From the NCBI RefSeq assembly GCF_016808335.1, contig NC_053147.1, forward strand, positions 18,834,913-18,898,912: 64,000 nucleotides of DNA, written 5' to 3'. The position numbers were made by a program, and so were the translations under genes. This document shows, piece after piece, positions 47,561 through 58,749 of the stretch. Position 1 is the stretch's first letter, and each line of letters starts with the position of its first letter. The notes under the pieces are model-generated. The model saw only the letters and a program-made list of their open reading frames with translations. It made no database searches and was not told where the DNA came from. The stretch comes from Panicum virgatum (lineage: Eukaryota > Streptophyta > Magnoliopsida > Poales > Poaceae).

Positions 47561-48597
47561 ATGTTAAGCATGCTATATTGCTTTTCTAGCTACCATCAGA
47601 TCTTCATGAAGAAATCAGATGAAGAGAAGACCAGTTTTACCACTCCCTTCGGCACTTTCTGTTATGTGAGAATGCCCAAGGGGCTTCGCAACGCAGGGTG
47701 CACGTTCAACAGAACCATCGCAGCAGTACTTGACACTCAGCTGGATAGAAACATCTCCGTGTATGTCGACGACGTTGTCGTCCAAATAAAAAAAAAATGC
47801 GAAGACCATATCGCAGACCTTCGAGAAACCTTCGCCAACCTTCGCAAGCATGGGCTTAAAAAGTGTGTCTTCGTGGTCAGAAGGGGAAAGCTTCTAAGAT
47901 GTATGATCAGAGAGAGAGGCATCGAGGCAAATACAGTAATGATCGAAGCCATAAGAAGAATGCGACCGCCTTCGACCAAAAAGGAGGTGCAGAAATTGAC
48001 AGGCCGTCTAGCTTCGCTGAACAGATTCATTTCGCGGTCCGCAGAGAAATCACTACCTTTCTTCAAGGTGTTGAAGGGCTCAGAAAATTTTAACTGGGGT
48101 CCCGACCAAGACAAAGCCTTCGAAGAGCAGAAAAAGTACCTGGAAAATCTCGCTGTAATGACAAGTCCTTCGCCGGGCGCAGAGCTCCTGCTGTACATCG
48201 CGACTTCAAGCTCCGCCGTGAGTGCAGCTTTAGTGGAAGAGAGAATGGTCGAAGGCACATTGAAGCTGTTACCAATCTACTTCGTATCCGAAGACTTAAA
48301 CGGATCGAAGTTCCTCTACTCCGAAATGGAGAAGATGGCCTATGTAGTGGTAATGCAGCCAGGAAGCTTCACCATTATTTCCAGAGTTTCAAGATCAAAG
48401 TCCCAACATCTTTTCCTCTTCGGGACATGTTTGAGAACAGAGAGGCCTCAGGTAGAATTGGGAAATGGGCAACACTATTGGCATCACACACCATTGATTT
48501 TGTCCCACGAAGCGCAATCAAGTCTCAAGTCTTGGCTGATTTCGTTGCTGACTGGACACCGTCAGCACCTTCACAGAACCCTCTAGTCATTGAAGAA

Positions 48598-48745
48598 ATT
48601 TGGCGTAGAGCGCTGAAGGCATCGAAAGACCTTCCGCGCCGAAGCGCCGAGGGCATGGAAAAGACCTTCCGCGCAAAGCGCCAAAGGCATCGAAAGATCC
48701 TCCGCGCCGAAGCGCCGAGGGCATGAAAAAAAAAACCTATCGTGC
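48598..48745. repeat. Short imperfect tandem repeats with GCGCCGAAGCGCCGAGGGCATG
   Basis: About three units of the wording CGCGCCGAAGCGCCGAGG plus GGCATCGAAAGA, each 60 bp or less, right after the RNase H region. They lie where an integrase would be expected. Confidence 0.7.
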
Positions 48746-48975
48746 GAAAGCCGTAGGCCCTGGGATAGCCTACACGTGCTAAAGAGCCGTAGGCCACCAA
48801 AAGAAGACCCTCCGCGCCAAAGTACCGAGGGCATGCAAAGTCCTATCGCGTAAAAGCCGAAGGCTAGGGTCACCTAAGTGGCCAAAAGTGCCAAAGGTCC
48901 CCTACAAAAACCCTTTGGAACATAGCTCCCAAGGCACCTACAAGCATAGCGCGCCCCACTCCTCCAAGAACGCAA

Positions 48976-49490
48976 GAGGGGGGTGGCGCTTCGCAATCAA
49001 ACATGTTGCGTGTGTGCAGTTGTGTGTCGCACCAAGAACCAACTTCGTTTGCAAAAAGAGGGGGTGGCGCTTCGAAAATGAAAACCGTCCTCGAAGGGAC
49101 AATCGAGCCACGTCGGCTTCGTACATAACAAAAAAAACCCACCTCAATAAGGGCGGCGTCTTGCAAAATAAAAAAAAAGTGGGGCTTCGCATAGCCGGAG
49201 AACCACATACACAAATCGGAAATTATGACCCTCCGATCACAACAAAAGTGGCGGTGGCGCTTCGAAAATGAAAACCGTCCTCGAAGGGACAATCGAGCCA
49301 CGTCGGCTTCGTATATAACAAAAAACCACCTCAATAAGGGTGGCGTCTTGCAAAATAAGAAAAAAAAAGTGGGGCTTCGCGCAGCCGGAGACCCACATAC
49401 ACAAATCGGAAAGTATCACCCTCCGATCACAACAAAAGGGGGGTGGCGCTTCGCTTACAAATTCAACATTGTCCTCGAAGGGACTCACTT
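48976..49490. repeat. Tandem repeat, unit about 188 bp
   Basis: Units begin GGGTGGCGCTTCG at about 48978 (partial), 49062, 49251 and 49439 (partial). Two are nearly full, sharing AAAACCGTCCTCGAAGGGAC and AACCACCTCAATAAGG-like wording. Such repeats are usual in the untranslated region of TAT elements. Confidence 0.85.
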
Positions 49491-49558
49491 TCCAATCGAA
49501 CAATAAAATTCAACATTTACAGACATCTACAAAGAAGGGGCTTCGCCCATCAAATAAA

Positions 49559-50129
49559 TTACACAGTCACACTTGACATATCCTCTTCGAAAATAGTACG
49601 CTCCACATCTTCGATGACCATGCGGACTGCACGATAAATTATTTCTTCGGCCGTCCTCCACAAATATTCTTCGAATTCAGGGCCTGAAAACGACCGAAGC
49701 CCGCCATAAGTCTCATTCGGACATAATGTCTCCTCGCAGACGATATGCAAAGCACCCAACGTCAAAAACTTCATCGACGGGCTCCAGCTTAGGTTCAAGA
49801 AGACCCCTCGCAGACACATAGGGGCGCTCCGTGTCTAAAATACGCCTTGTCTCGCGACGAAGTGACCTATCAGCAAGAATCTTTGCTTGTTTTTCCGGAT
49901 CACGCGAAAACTCAGCCCAAAATTGTTTGGACTCCGTGTTATCCCTATCGTATCTTCGTTCCAATCGCTCCAACCATTCCGCAAAAGAACCCCAGGGATG
50001 CTCATAATGATACTTAGCCCAGGCCTGACTGGCAACATGAAAAGAACCAAATCGCATCCATAAAGGCAGGGTACCTTCGGTGATCCACGCAGATTCTAGC
50101 ACAGAGTCCTGCGCAGACACCGAAGGCAT
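49559..50129 (-). pseudogene. TAT-type antisense ORF, distal part
   Basis: The main frame (50129-49713) encodes about 138 residues with LPLWMRFGSFHVASQAWAKY and PWGSFAEWLERLERRYDRD. A second frame (49715-49559) continues with YGGLRSFSGPEFEEYLWRT and ends ERTIFEEDMSSVTV. These read as one coding segment broken by a shift. I recognise no enzyme family. It lies downstream of the larger antisense ORF and may be its last exon. Confidence 0.6.
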
Positions 50130-50164
50130 TAGTTTCTTACAAAAACATTTGTTTTCCTAAACAA

Positions 50165-52885
50165 TATTACATCCGCAAATCACTCTTCGGCGATGTTTAC
50201 TTTGTCCGTGGGATGATCATCATGTCCACCTTCGCCTTCGCCAGTCGCTGCAGCGCCACTGGCCGAAGCATCGCGAAGATTCCCAGTGCTGGCAGGTCCT
50301 AGGAAGTCGTTCTTCTTCGCCCCGGACAAGATCCCTCCCGTGTGTCTTGAAAAAGCTTGAAGTAAAGTTCTTCACAATATTCTTGGGAAGGGGAGGCAGA
50401 GCTTCCGGTCGAACTTCATCTTGCGAAGGCCACACAAAGGTTGGGTCGCGCATTGTGCGCAGCTGGGTCTTCGTCACAGAAGCTTCGGTGCCGCTGCCTT
50501 CGGGGAGCAATCTGCAGACGGCAGCGCTAAGGGACCGCACTGCCACTGCAGAGCTTAGGTCGCCCATCGCACGATTGCTGCAGGTAGCCATGGACACACA
50601 GGCGCGAAGCCACCGGAACAGCTCAGATATCGAAATAGAATTAGCTGTTGGAGAGAGATCGGGGGGTGACAGGCCCATAGTCTCAAGGAAGGCGGCAATG
50701 TCGCGTAGCAGGGGCTCGACACCAGCACGAACAGCTTCGCGGTAGGGGTTAACCGCTTGCGTAGCAGCCTGCTCGCGACACTCCACGTCCTTTAGCTCTC
50801 TGGCCTTCGTCTCCAGCGACCGGCGAAGCTCTGCTGCCTCAGCTTTGGCGGTCTCGACTTCGAGGCGGGCGGCCTGCAGCTCTGTCTCCGCCTTGACGCG
50901 GGCAGTTGCAAGTTCAGCTTCAAGCGAAGTCTTCTCCTCCTCCAGGCCTTGAGTTTTCTGCTCTAGACTAGCGATGAGGAGAGGCTGATCATGCTCCGCA
51001 TCCAACAGACAGCTGGCACACCTTGCCGCAACATTCTTGGCACCGGTCAGCATGAGCCTTCGCTCCATGAGCGGGAAGCAAAACGAGCCACCAGCTTCGG
51101 CAAGGTAGTCCCGCTCGTGCTGCCCGCTCTCGAATCGAATCTTTCCGACAACTTGGCCGCCAATCAACTTCGCGTGACTCATCCCGAGGACCTCCGCAAT
51201 TTCAGAGGGGACAGACTGACTGATCAAATATGCGCTGCTGTTCGAGGAGTTAGAGTCGTCCGAGTTACCCTCGGTGGCAACCTGCTTCCCTTTCGCGGCC
51301 GTGTCAGATTCCACAACATTAACAGCCTCCTCCTCTTCTCCGCCCGAAGCGGACGACGCCGTCTTCTCGGCACGTTTATCAACTTCCAAAGCCGAGCCGG
51401 TAGCATCGTGAGTCTTCGGGAAAACTTCATCGTCGCTCTTTGGCTCCGGCTCGCTGAATTGAAGGAAAAAGGCGGGCATCGCCCGCTCCAGAGCAACATT
51501 AGCCAGAGCGGCGGGACTTCGCGTCGCTGGCACACTGTCACCGCTCGACTCCACCTTGTCCTCTGAATCCCCCTTGCTGCGAATAGGGGATGGCACGAGG
51601 ACAGCATCGATAAGGCGGGAACGCTTCTTCAGAAGCGCCCCCTCGCTTGCAGTCTTGCGTTTTTTCTTTTCTAGGGCCCCGGTGTCGTCGCCGCCCTTGG
51701 ACTACTTGCGCTTGCCCCCCACAGCACCCGAAGGCTCCACTTTCGCCTTTTTCTTCTCCTCAGCCTCAGCAAGTCGAGCGTCGGCGGAGCACCGAGGGGC
51801 CACGATCTCAAAAAATGTGAACACCCGGTTGTTCCGAGTGCCACCCAGCCGGGACTCAAGAAGGGTCCGCTCCTTCGCAGCTTCCGCCCCAATGGCTTCG
51901 TCCGCAAGTATCTCCACGGCGACAGGATCAACACCTGCGCAAAATATGCGAAGGAGAAATTAAAAAAAATGAAGGCAAGGCTAGGGGCTTACCTTCCTTC
52001 GTAATCCCGAAAGACGTGGAGAAGTCGGGCATCGGAAGACCACCCGCACATTTCTCCCTTCCCGCCCACGAAGTTATGGACCACCCTTCGCGAACGGGAA
52101 AACACTTGCAAGCAACATATTCTTCCACAATGTCTCGTGTTGAAAACAACTTTGATACTTCACGGAGCATCGCGATGTGAGCCTTCGCCTCCTCCGTCCT
52201 TTCGTCAACTTCCACGGACGCAGGCTGCTCCGGAAGCAATCCAAACTCTTTCACCACCAGAGGATGTGTCCGCGAGGATCCATCGAGGGGGACCTTGTGG
52301 TAAAACCACATCGTTGTCCGCGCACCCCCACCTGTTGTGATAAGCAACGACCGGGCTTGGAAGTTGGGTGTGGAAAGTGAAGGTATACACACCGAACTGA
52401 GGGTCCGCCTCCGAAGCTTCAGCATTTTTGCTCGACTTCACAAACACCGTCTTCGGCTGAAAGTGGCACCTGAAGAGGTGGGCGAAGCCAGTGGCGGTAG
52501 GCTTCAGCTTAAAGGTCTTCGACAGCCACATGTACATATTCAGTCGAACGAAGCTTGTCGGTGTCATCTGATGAGTGTAGACGTCGAAGATTTTGAAGAT
52601 CTCCACCACCACCGGATCCAGCGGGAAGCGAAGGCCCGCAATAAAGAAGTCGCGAAATACAACGACTTTGTCAGGCTGAGGCTTCGCTTCAATCTCACCA
52701 TCTGGAGGTGGTCGCGTCATACCAGCTTCAAGTACACCTCGCTTCTCCAGATCTTCGATCATGCCTTGGGTCATGTAGCTTTTACCGAGAATCTTCGTCG
52801 GAGGAAAACGAGCCCTGTCGTGGGACGCCATTTCCTCGGAAGAATCTGTCACGCCCAAAGAAGGAAGCCGAAGCAAGTCAGTCAA
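50165..52885 (-). pseudogene. TAT-type antisense ORF, putative gypsy-type transposon protein
   Basis: Minus-strand coding region probably starting at ATG 52831 (52885 is an alternative). Exon 1 (to 51993) contains FFIAGLRFPLDPVVVEIFK and FVRLNMYMWL, then, after a shift near 52315, WFYHKVPLDGSSRTHPLV. This N-terminal domain resembles Pfam's putative gypsy-type transposon family. A 58-bp GT-AG intron (51935-51992) leads into exon 2, with a single stop near 51702. A long coiled coil follows (EEEKTSLEAELATARVKAE) and a C-terminal block (WLRACVSMATCSNRAMGD). The end shifts frame near 50340 and would finish at about 50180. Its function is unknown. Confidence 0.7.
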
Positions 52886-53224
52886 TCAGTGCCTTGCGAA
52901 GGTCTCGGAGAGCAAGAGCAAAAAGAAAGGCCAGGGGCTGGGGGGCTGAAAAGTGGAGGAGGTGAGCTCTCGCCCCCCGCGGGGGTCAGCTTATATAGTG
53001 CCGGCCCCCCAGCCGTGGCGCGTGGGGGAGCGTGCCGCCTGAGTAAAATGTCGATTTTGCCCATGCAAAAAATAGAAAGAATCCGAAGAGCCACGGGACA
53101 GCGGTGTCTTTTCTCAAAAAACTTATCTATATCTTTTTTTGATTTAAATAATCTAATCAATTTTGTGGATAAGACATAACCAATACCTGACTTCGAGAAC
53201 AGGTTTTCTTTTTAGGGAAAATTC

Positions 53225-53337
53225 GATTCATGCCACCACAACTCCGTGAAATTGGGTGTCACGTTGAAAATCATGCCACTCAATGGCATGGATTTCAACA
53301 TGAAATCCAATTTCAAGAAGTTGTAGTGGCATGAATC
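53225..53337. repeat. Fold-back hairpin near the 3' end of the TAT-type element
   Basis: Arms GATTCATGCCACCACAACT and AGTTGTAGTGGCATGAATC pair, and the inner halves also pair with a few mismatches, giving arms of about 50 bases around a short loop (CACTCAATGG region). It could be a tiny MITE or form a structured RNA. Confidence 0.75.
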
Positions 53338-53496
53338 CAACTAACCCTTCTTTTTACCTCTTCTATTGACTCCACAGGTTCAGGACGTCCTCACACGCTC
53401 GCATGACCGAAGGGTGGCGCTTGAGGCTGCGTACCACGCGCCGGATGATCGAGCCTTCGGATGCCCCGAGGAGCAGCCAAATCCTCGAGGGGCTGC

Positions 53497-54113
53497 TGTT
53501 GGGGAAGCCACCTTCGGCGGGGTGCGAAGACGCCGATTCATGAAGAGGCACTGGCGGTCAAAAGCAAAGGCCCCGAAGCGAAGCCCCCGATGTGAAGACC
53601 TCGAAGCGAAGTAGCCTCGACGAAGACCCCGCTCGCCGACGCTCGACTGTCGACCCCCATCTTGCGAAGTCAAACGAAAGTTCCGAAGCGAAGGTACAAG
53701 GGCGGATGGGAACCAAGCGAAGGAGTGGCGGACTCGCTCGGCGAAGGCCCGGATATGAAGGCCTGGTCGATGGTACCGGGCGGCGAAGGGTCTTGAACAA
53801 GACTAGGACCCGCATGTCGGTCCAGCTGTAATCCATTGAGTCTGTATATTTGATATTACCAAACAACCCACAGAATATTCTGTATTTGGGGCAGTTAGGG
53901 TGTAAAATGGGAATTGTAGCAAGTGGGTAGGTGAGCCATTGGGCTATAAATACCCCCTGTAACTGTGGAGATGATGATGAAATACAGAGCAAACTTGCTG
54001 TTGCTTTGATTTTTGTGTCATTATTGCATTTGCTGCCATTTCGCATACAGTTTCGCCTTCTGCCATCTGAGCTGTTGTGACCTCTTCGTTTCGGAGAGTG
54101 TCCTACACCAACA
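53497..54113 (+). repeat. 3' LTR of the TAT-type element
   Basis: Partner of 40550-41169, with scattered substitutions and small indels. TATA-like GCTATAAATACCCC at about 53943. Confidence 0.93.
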
Positions 54114-54118
54114 ATCAA

Positions 54119-56214
54119 CATCATGTTAATAGACACTATGGGTATTTACTATCCAAAGTCTATGGATGTTTAACTTCCAAAAGCCTAGTACAACTTGTGC
54201 ACAAATATAGGCGCTAGGTCATTGGAACACCCTAACTCTGTTTTATGGAAATGACATGGAGTTCAAAGGGTAAACATTTCTGCATGCCAAAATTGGTTCC
54301 ATTGAATCAATCAAAAGACTAGAAATTGTCGACAAACTCCTCAACATTGTCATGCGCCTTATCTGGATCCAGACCACAAGTCCTAGGCAGAGTGTTCAAA
54401 CAGTCATCATATTGGGTCAATCAAAGGTGGCAATAAGGAGAACTGCTTTCACTCAAAGCGAGAAATCTTTACTTTGTTAAATGATTTCTCCTCACAGTGC
54501 TTTCTCAATGGAAGCACTATGTATTCACAAATCCATAAGGTGGTGAAATAGTGAGAGCTTGTAGCACATGGTTTCACGTAGAGACATAGCATAACATACC
54601 CATTGGTATGTGTGGAAATTATGTTCCTATATCGATAATTGGCAGATGAAACTTGATTTGGATTATAAGTCCCAAACGGATATTATATTCTGAATCAAAA
54701 CATAAATCGCAACATCATTGTGTATAAATCAAGTCACTCTATGACTTTAAAAAGTCAAGTTGATTGTGGTACAACTTGCTAGGTGAGTTCCTTCCACAGA
54801 AGGATGTCTCCCATATTGATGATTTCACCTATGTGACCATAGTAAAATCCCATTGGTTTTATACATCTCATGTGGCACATATCAAAACAGGCAGTCATCA
54901 TATAAGACGGAATTTGAGATGAAAGATTTGGGCAAGACCAAATTATGCTTAAGTCTATAACTTAAGCACACACATCAGTCTTCCGATATTCATTTGATAT
55001 TATATACCAATATCCAAATAATATTGGACAATCATACTGCCAATAATATGATCATTCAATCCCTAAATATGGATCAACATCCATTCTGACCCTTGGGATA
55101 ACGACCTTAGTGCCATCAAAGCGTTCATGTATCTTGCATATCACAATAGGTCAATTAAGATGCTTGCTATAGCTTAAAAACAATGCAACTCCTATAACAC
55201 CGAAAGGTGGGAGTCAAAGTGGATATCTACATATATCTATATGGCACAAAGGATCTTAATTTATTATTATATAAATTAAGATATGGTCATGTGAAGTATC
55301 AAGATAATGGCTATTTAATCCCCTATAATTTCATATCACATACTGATGTTATATTGGCAAAGTTTTCATATGAGTCATCAAACTTAACTCTAATGGCTAC
55401 TTCCACTCCTCATTCTGAAGTATTACATGAACATGTATAACTTCATCGAATGGTCACATTTGATTCCATCGAATCACTAGCTGTTACATTTAAGATAATG
55501 CAACTTGTGTTGCTTGGATGTCTACAGGCATAAGACCAATATCACTATATTGCCTTCTAGAAATGTTTGTTCCCACAAAAGTGAGGAGATAAACACCTTG
55601 CAAGCCGAATCAAGTGATAACTTCGTGAGATTTGTTCACAAAGTTCCAACCAATTTCCACATTTCACAATATGTTGTTGAGATCGGTATGCGATGACTTT
55701 GAGAGTTGAAAGGTTCAGGGGGAGACTCCTCTTGAAACTATAACCTGTTCAAAACATCATATTGCACTCTTTTCCTCTATTATTTTTTCCTCACACAGGT
55801 TTCTCATAGAAGGTTTTTAATGAGGCAATATCAATACAAGTTTATATGTCATATCTCTGATTTTTTTCCCCACTGGGGTTTTTATATTGAGGTATCTCAG
55901 ACATAATACATGTCATATCTTCTATTTTCCCCCATAATGTTTTTTGAGAAGGTATCAAAGACATATAATTACAGTAATGATCCTCATATCATATTTATCG
56001 TTCTCTAAACTTGGTTATGGGTTTTTTCCCTTATGAGTTTACAATGAGACAATAATCAACATATGCCATATCATTTTTCTCCTTACTTTCCCACTGGGTT
56101 CTAAAGAGTTTTTAATGGTATACCTACACATATTTCTTCCTTTTTTTTCCTACAGGGTTTTTGGAGGATTCAAGATAAACATTGATCTCAAAGAAGGATT
56201 CGATCTAGGGGGAG
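54119..56214 (+). pseudogene. Decayed Copia pol, right portion
   Basis: Fragments of reverse transcriptase and RNase H remain in shifting frames: TEFEMKDLGKTK (near 54909) and KDLNLLLYKLRYG (about 55250). Further fragments are DNATCVAWMSTG (near 55495) and a final QGETPLETI (about 55718). Stops are frequent. The order matches a plus-strand Copia element, continuing from 38936-40549. A purine tract CTAGGGGGAG leads into the 3' LTR. Confidence 0.75.
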
Positions 56215-56423
56215 TGTTACAAAGTATTTAGGATACTATCATCCTCTCTTTACTCTCTTTTACACCCTCCTTAATAGGTGTTTACTACCCCTATTATGGG
56301 TGGTTTATGGCCTTCTTTATTCCCCCTATTGATGGGGCTCATGTATATATACACATAAAGGATCAATTGAAAAGACTTGCTCTTTGCAACAACACTTGTC
56401 TCATTTTACTACCCCCATATTCA
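56215..56423 (+). repeat. 3' LTR of the decayed Copia element
   Basis: Starts TGTTACAAAGTATT directly after the purine tract and probably ends at CCCCCATATTCA. It contains TGTATATATACAC (about 56342) in the same direction as the UGT gene at 56759. No left LTR copy was found, so the right end is a judgement. Confidence 0.6.
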
Positions 56424-56758
56424 GGCACAGACCGCAACTGCAAGCTCCCCGGCCAGCTCAGTGCTAACTGACCGAACACAAAACAGCCGTGATGGAAGCC
56501 GCCGTGTTCTGACCACTACCTTGATTATTCCGTTGAGACGTGTGAACAAGCTAGACGCAAAGCGTACGCTGGCCACTGAAAGCCAGACTTCGAAAGCATG
56601 CCACCACCATGGACTGACTAGCTAGCAGCTGTCGGTTCTTTATCTCAATTCGTCACTCGTCAGGACCACGGGGTCGCCTGTCCATTTCGTACAATTTCCG
56701 TGCAGAGCAGCAGCAAGTCTGGATGGAAGCTGGGGTCGAAGCTCCAGGCCGGGGATCC

Positions 56759-58174
56759 ATGGGGAAGAAGAAGACGTTCGTGCTCTACCCGTCGCTGGGC
56801 GTGGGCCACCTGATCCCCATGGTGGAGCTGGCCAAGCACCTCCTCCGCCGCGGCCACGGCGCGCTCATCGCCGTGGTCGACCCGCCCGACGCCGACCCCG
56901 CGTCGGCCGCCGCGGTGGCGCGCCTCGCGGCGGCCAACCCGGCCATCGCGTTCCGCCTCCTGCCGGCGCCGGCCAGCCCCGACGCCGGCGCGCACCCGGT
57001 GAAGCGCAGCCACGACACGCTCGCGCTCGCCAACCCCGCGCTGCGGGACCTCCTCCACTCGCTGCCCGCGGTCCACGCGCTCCTGCTCGACATGTTCTGC
57101 GTCGACGCGCTAGACGTCGCGGCGGAGCTCGGCGTCCCAGCCTACTTCTTCTTCGCCTCCGCGGCCGGGGACCTCGCCGTCTTCCTCAACCTGCCGTACC
57201 TCTACCCCACACTCCCGTCGTTCAGGGAGATGGGCAGGACGCTCGTGCGCTGCCCCGGGATGCCGCCGATCCGGGCGCTGGACATGGTGATCACGATGCA
57301 GGACAAGGAGAGCGACCAGACCAAGGTTCGGCTGTACCAGTTCAAGCGCATCCCGGAGGGCAGCGGCGTGCTGGTCAACAGCTTCGATTGGTTGGAGCCC
57401 AGGGCCCTGAAGGCGCTCAGGGACGGCGTCTGCGTGCCCGGCCGGCCGACGCCGAGGGTCTACTGCATCGGCCCGCTGGTCAACAACGGGAGGAAGGGAG
57501 GAGAGAGCGGCGAGACGCACGAGTGCCTCGCGTGGCTGGACACGCAGCCGGAGCGGAGCGTCGTGTTCCTCTGCTTCGGGAGCAAGGGCGCCTTCTCCGC
57601 CGCGCAATTGCAGGAGATTGCCCGCGGATTGGAGAGCTCCGGCCACCGGTTCTTGTGGGCTGTGAGGAGCCCGCCGGAAGAAGGTGATCGGTATCCCGAA
57701 CCGGACTTGGAGCGGCTGCTCCCGGCGGGGTTCCTGGAGAGGACGAAGGGCAGGGGAATGGTGGTGAAAAACTGGGTCCCGCAGGCGGAGGTCGTGCAGC
57801 ACGAGGCGGTCGGCGCATTCGTGACGCACTGCGGGTGGAACTCCGCGCTCGAGGCGATCATGTCCGGGCTGCCGATGATATGCTGGCCGCTGTACGCGGA
57901 GCAGGGGATGAACAAGGTGTTCATGGTGGAGGAGATGAAGATCGCGGTGGAGATGCAGGGATACGAGGAGCTTGTCAGCGCGGAGGAGGTGGAAGCCAAG
58001 GTGAGGCTGGTGATGGAGACCGAGGAAGGGAAGGTCCTTCGGGAGAGGCTCGCGGTGGCTAGGGAGAAGGCATTGGAAGCTACCAAGGAAGGCGGTTCCT
58101 CTGAAGTGGCACTCGCCGAGTTCTTGAGAGATTTGGAGAAGAAGAGCAGCTACGGAGGGGGAGAACGCCCCTGA
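56759..58174 (+). CDS. UDP-glycosyltransferase, UGT88-like, intact
   Basis: A single-exon gene of 471 residues, the usual length. It would transfer sugar, most likely glucose, from UDP-sugar to a phenolic or similar acceptor in the cytosol. N-terminus [20 protein letters not shown] with catalytic-type H17; a DMFCVDALD segment holds candidate activating acids. Linker region [20 protein letters not shown]. The 44-residue donor box spans 339-382, from [16 protein letters not shown] through [12 protein letters not shown] to WPLYAEQ, ending in Q382, the residue associated with UDP-glucose use. The start chosen matches the family; an in-frame ATG at 56723 adds 12 residues without homology. It converges on the next UGT with 575 bp between stops. 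The acceptor cannot be told from sequence. Confidence 0.93.
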   Translation: MGKKKTFVLYPSLGVGHLIPMVELAKHLLRRGHGALIAVVDPPDADPASAAAVARLAAANPAIAFRLLPAPASPDAGAHPVKRSHDTLALANPALRDLLHSLPAVHALLLDMFCVDALDVAAELGVPAYFFFASAAGDLAVFLNLPYLYPTLPSFREMGRTLVRCPGMPPIRALDMVITMQDKESDQTKVRLYQFKRIPEGSGVLVNSFDWLEPRALKALRDGVCVPGRPTPRVYCIGPLVNNGRKGGESGETHECLAWLDTQPERSVVFLCFGSKGAFSAAQLQEIARGLESSGHRFLWAVRSPPEEGDRYPEPDLERLLPAGFLERTKGRGMVVKNWVPQAEVVQHEAVGAFVTHCGWNSALEAIMSGLPMICWPLYAEQGMNKVFMVEEMKIAVEMQGYEELVSAEEVEAKVRLVMETEEGKVLRERLAVAREKALEATKEGGSSEVALAEFLRDLEKKSSYGGGERP

Positions 58175-58749
58175 TCAGCTGACTCCTCAGTGCTATACTT
58201 AAGGACCAGTTTGTTGGCAAAAGAACCGCCACAGGTATGCTAGATGCAGGAGGTCATTTGATTGTCAACTGTTAACTTTCTGAATCAAGTCGCCGATTAT
58301 TGTGCTTATCTCGTATAGCATATTGTGATTTGTGCTGAATGTTTTACTGAGTAAAGCTTGCAGTTTTTCATTAGCCCCAGCTTGGAAGGGGCAGCTACTA
58401 CATACTACATTTGTGCCAATTCTTACTTCGATGTTCTGGAACGATTTTCTGCTTGCACTCGGTTTAGATTTGTGATTATGATTGAACATGCTGTGAGGAA
58501 ATTATGAGGCCAATAGGATGATGTATCAATAGTTCTGCTCATCATTATTAGCCGCAGTTTGTAGGCACAGGTACTGCACATTATTCCTGCGTGCAATGCT
58601 TAAGCTAAGCATGTCAAGCTCTCACAAATCTACAGCCATGCTGTCTCATGGAAAGAGTTCAGACTTCATCAGTGTGGGCATTGACGGACGCAAACCTTAG
58701 AGCATGTCAGCTTCCAGGATCAACCATGATGCCCACCTTCCGTGATTGA
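58175..58749. other. Shared 3' spacer of the two convergent UGT genes
   Basis: AT-rich, with no open frame of note. Both genes must end transcription here. A segment with TTAGCCCCAGCTTGGAAGGG (near 58371) and another with TTAGCCGCAGTTTGTAGGC (near 58548) are similar and may be a small repeat. The only frame, minus strand 58265-58489, lacks motifs. Confidence 0.5.

Larger units (their letters stand above)
43077..48726 (+). pseudogene. TAT-type protease/RT/RNase H, split by solo LTR C
   Basis: Left part 43077-44167: protease motif ILVDNGSSADVL, conserved IFGRNSIIKF, and the first RT blocks (NWRMCIDFTTINKFCPKD). The LTR interrupts the frame right after VDAAVGSEM. The right part resumes at 47561 in the same frame with YHQIFMKKSDEEKTSF, the intact catalytic block VYVDDVVV (about 47758), and the RNase H region ending ADFVADWTP near 48560. 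A frame shift lies near 48390-48430. An integrase domain does not follow; repeats begin at about 48598. Confidence 0.85.
40550..54113 (+). mobile_element. TAT-type Ty3/gypsy element inserted in the Copia element
   Basis: LTRs of 620 bp (40550-41169) and 617 bp (53497-54113) share most bases. Both flanks carry ATCAA (40545-40549 and 54114-54118). The primer site TTTTGGCGCCCACC follows the 5' LTR. Contents: gag, protease, reverse transcriptase interrupted by solo LTR C, RNase H, tandem repeats, then two antisense ORFs. No integrase was found. TAT elements are known to carry extra ORFs, some antisense; maize Grande is an example as I recall. Confidence 0.88.
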
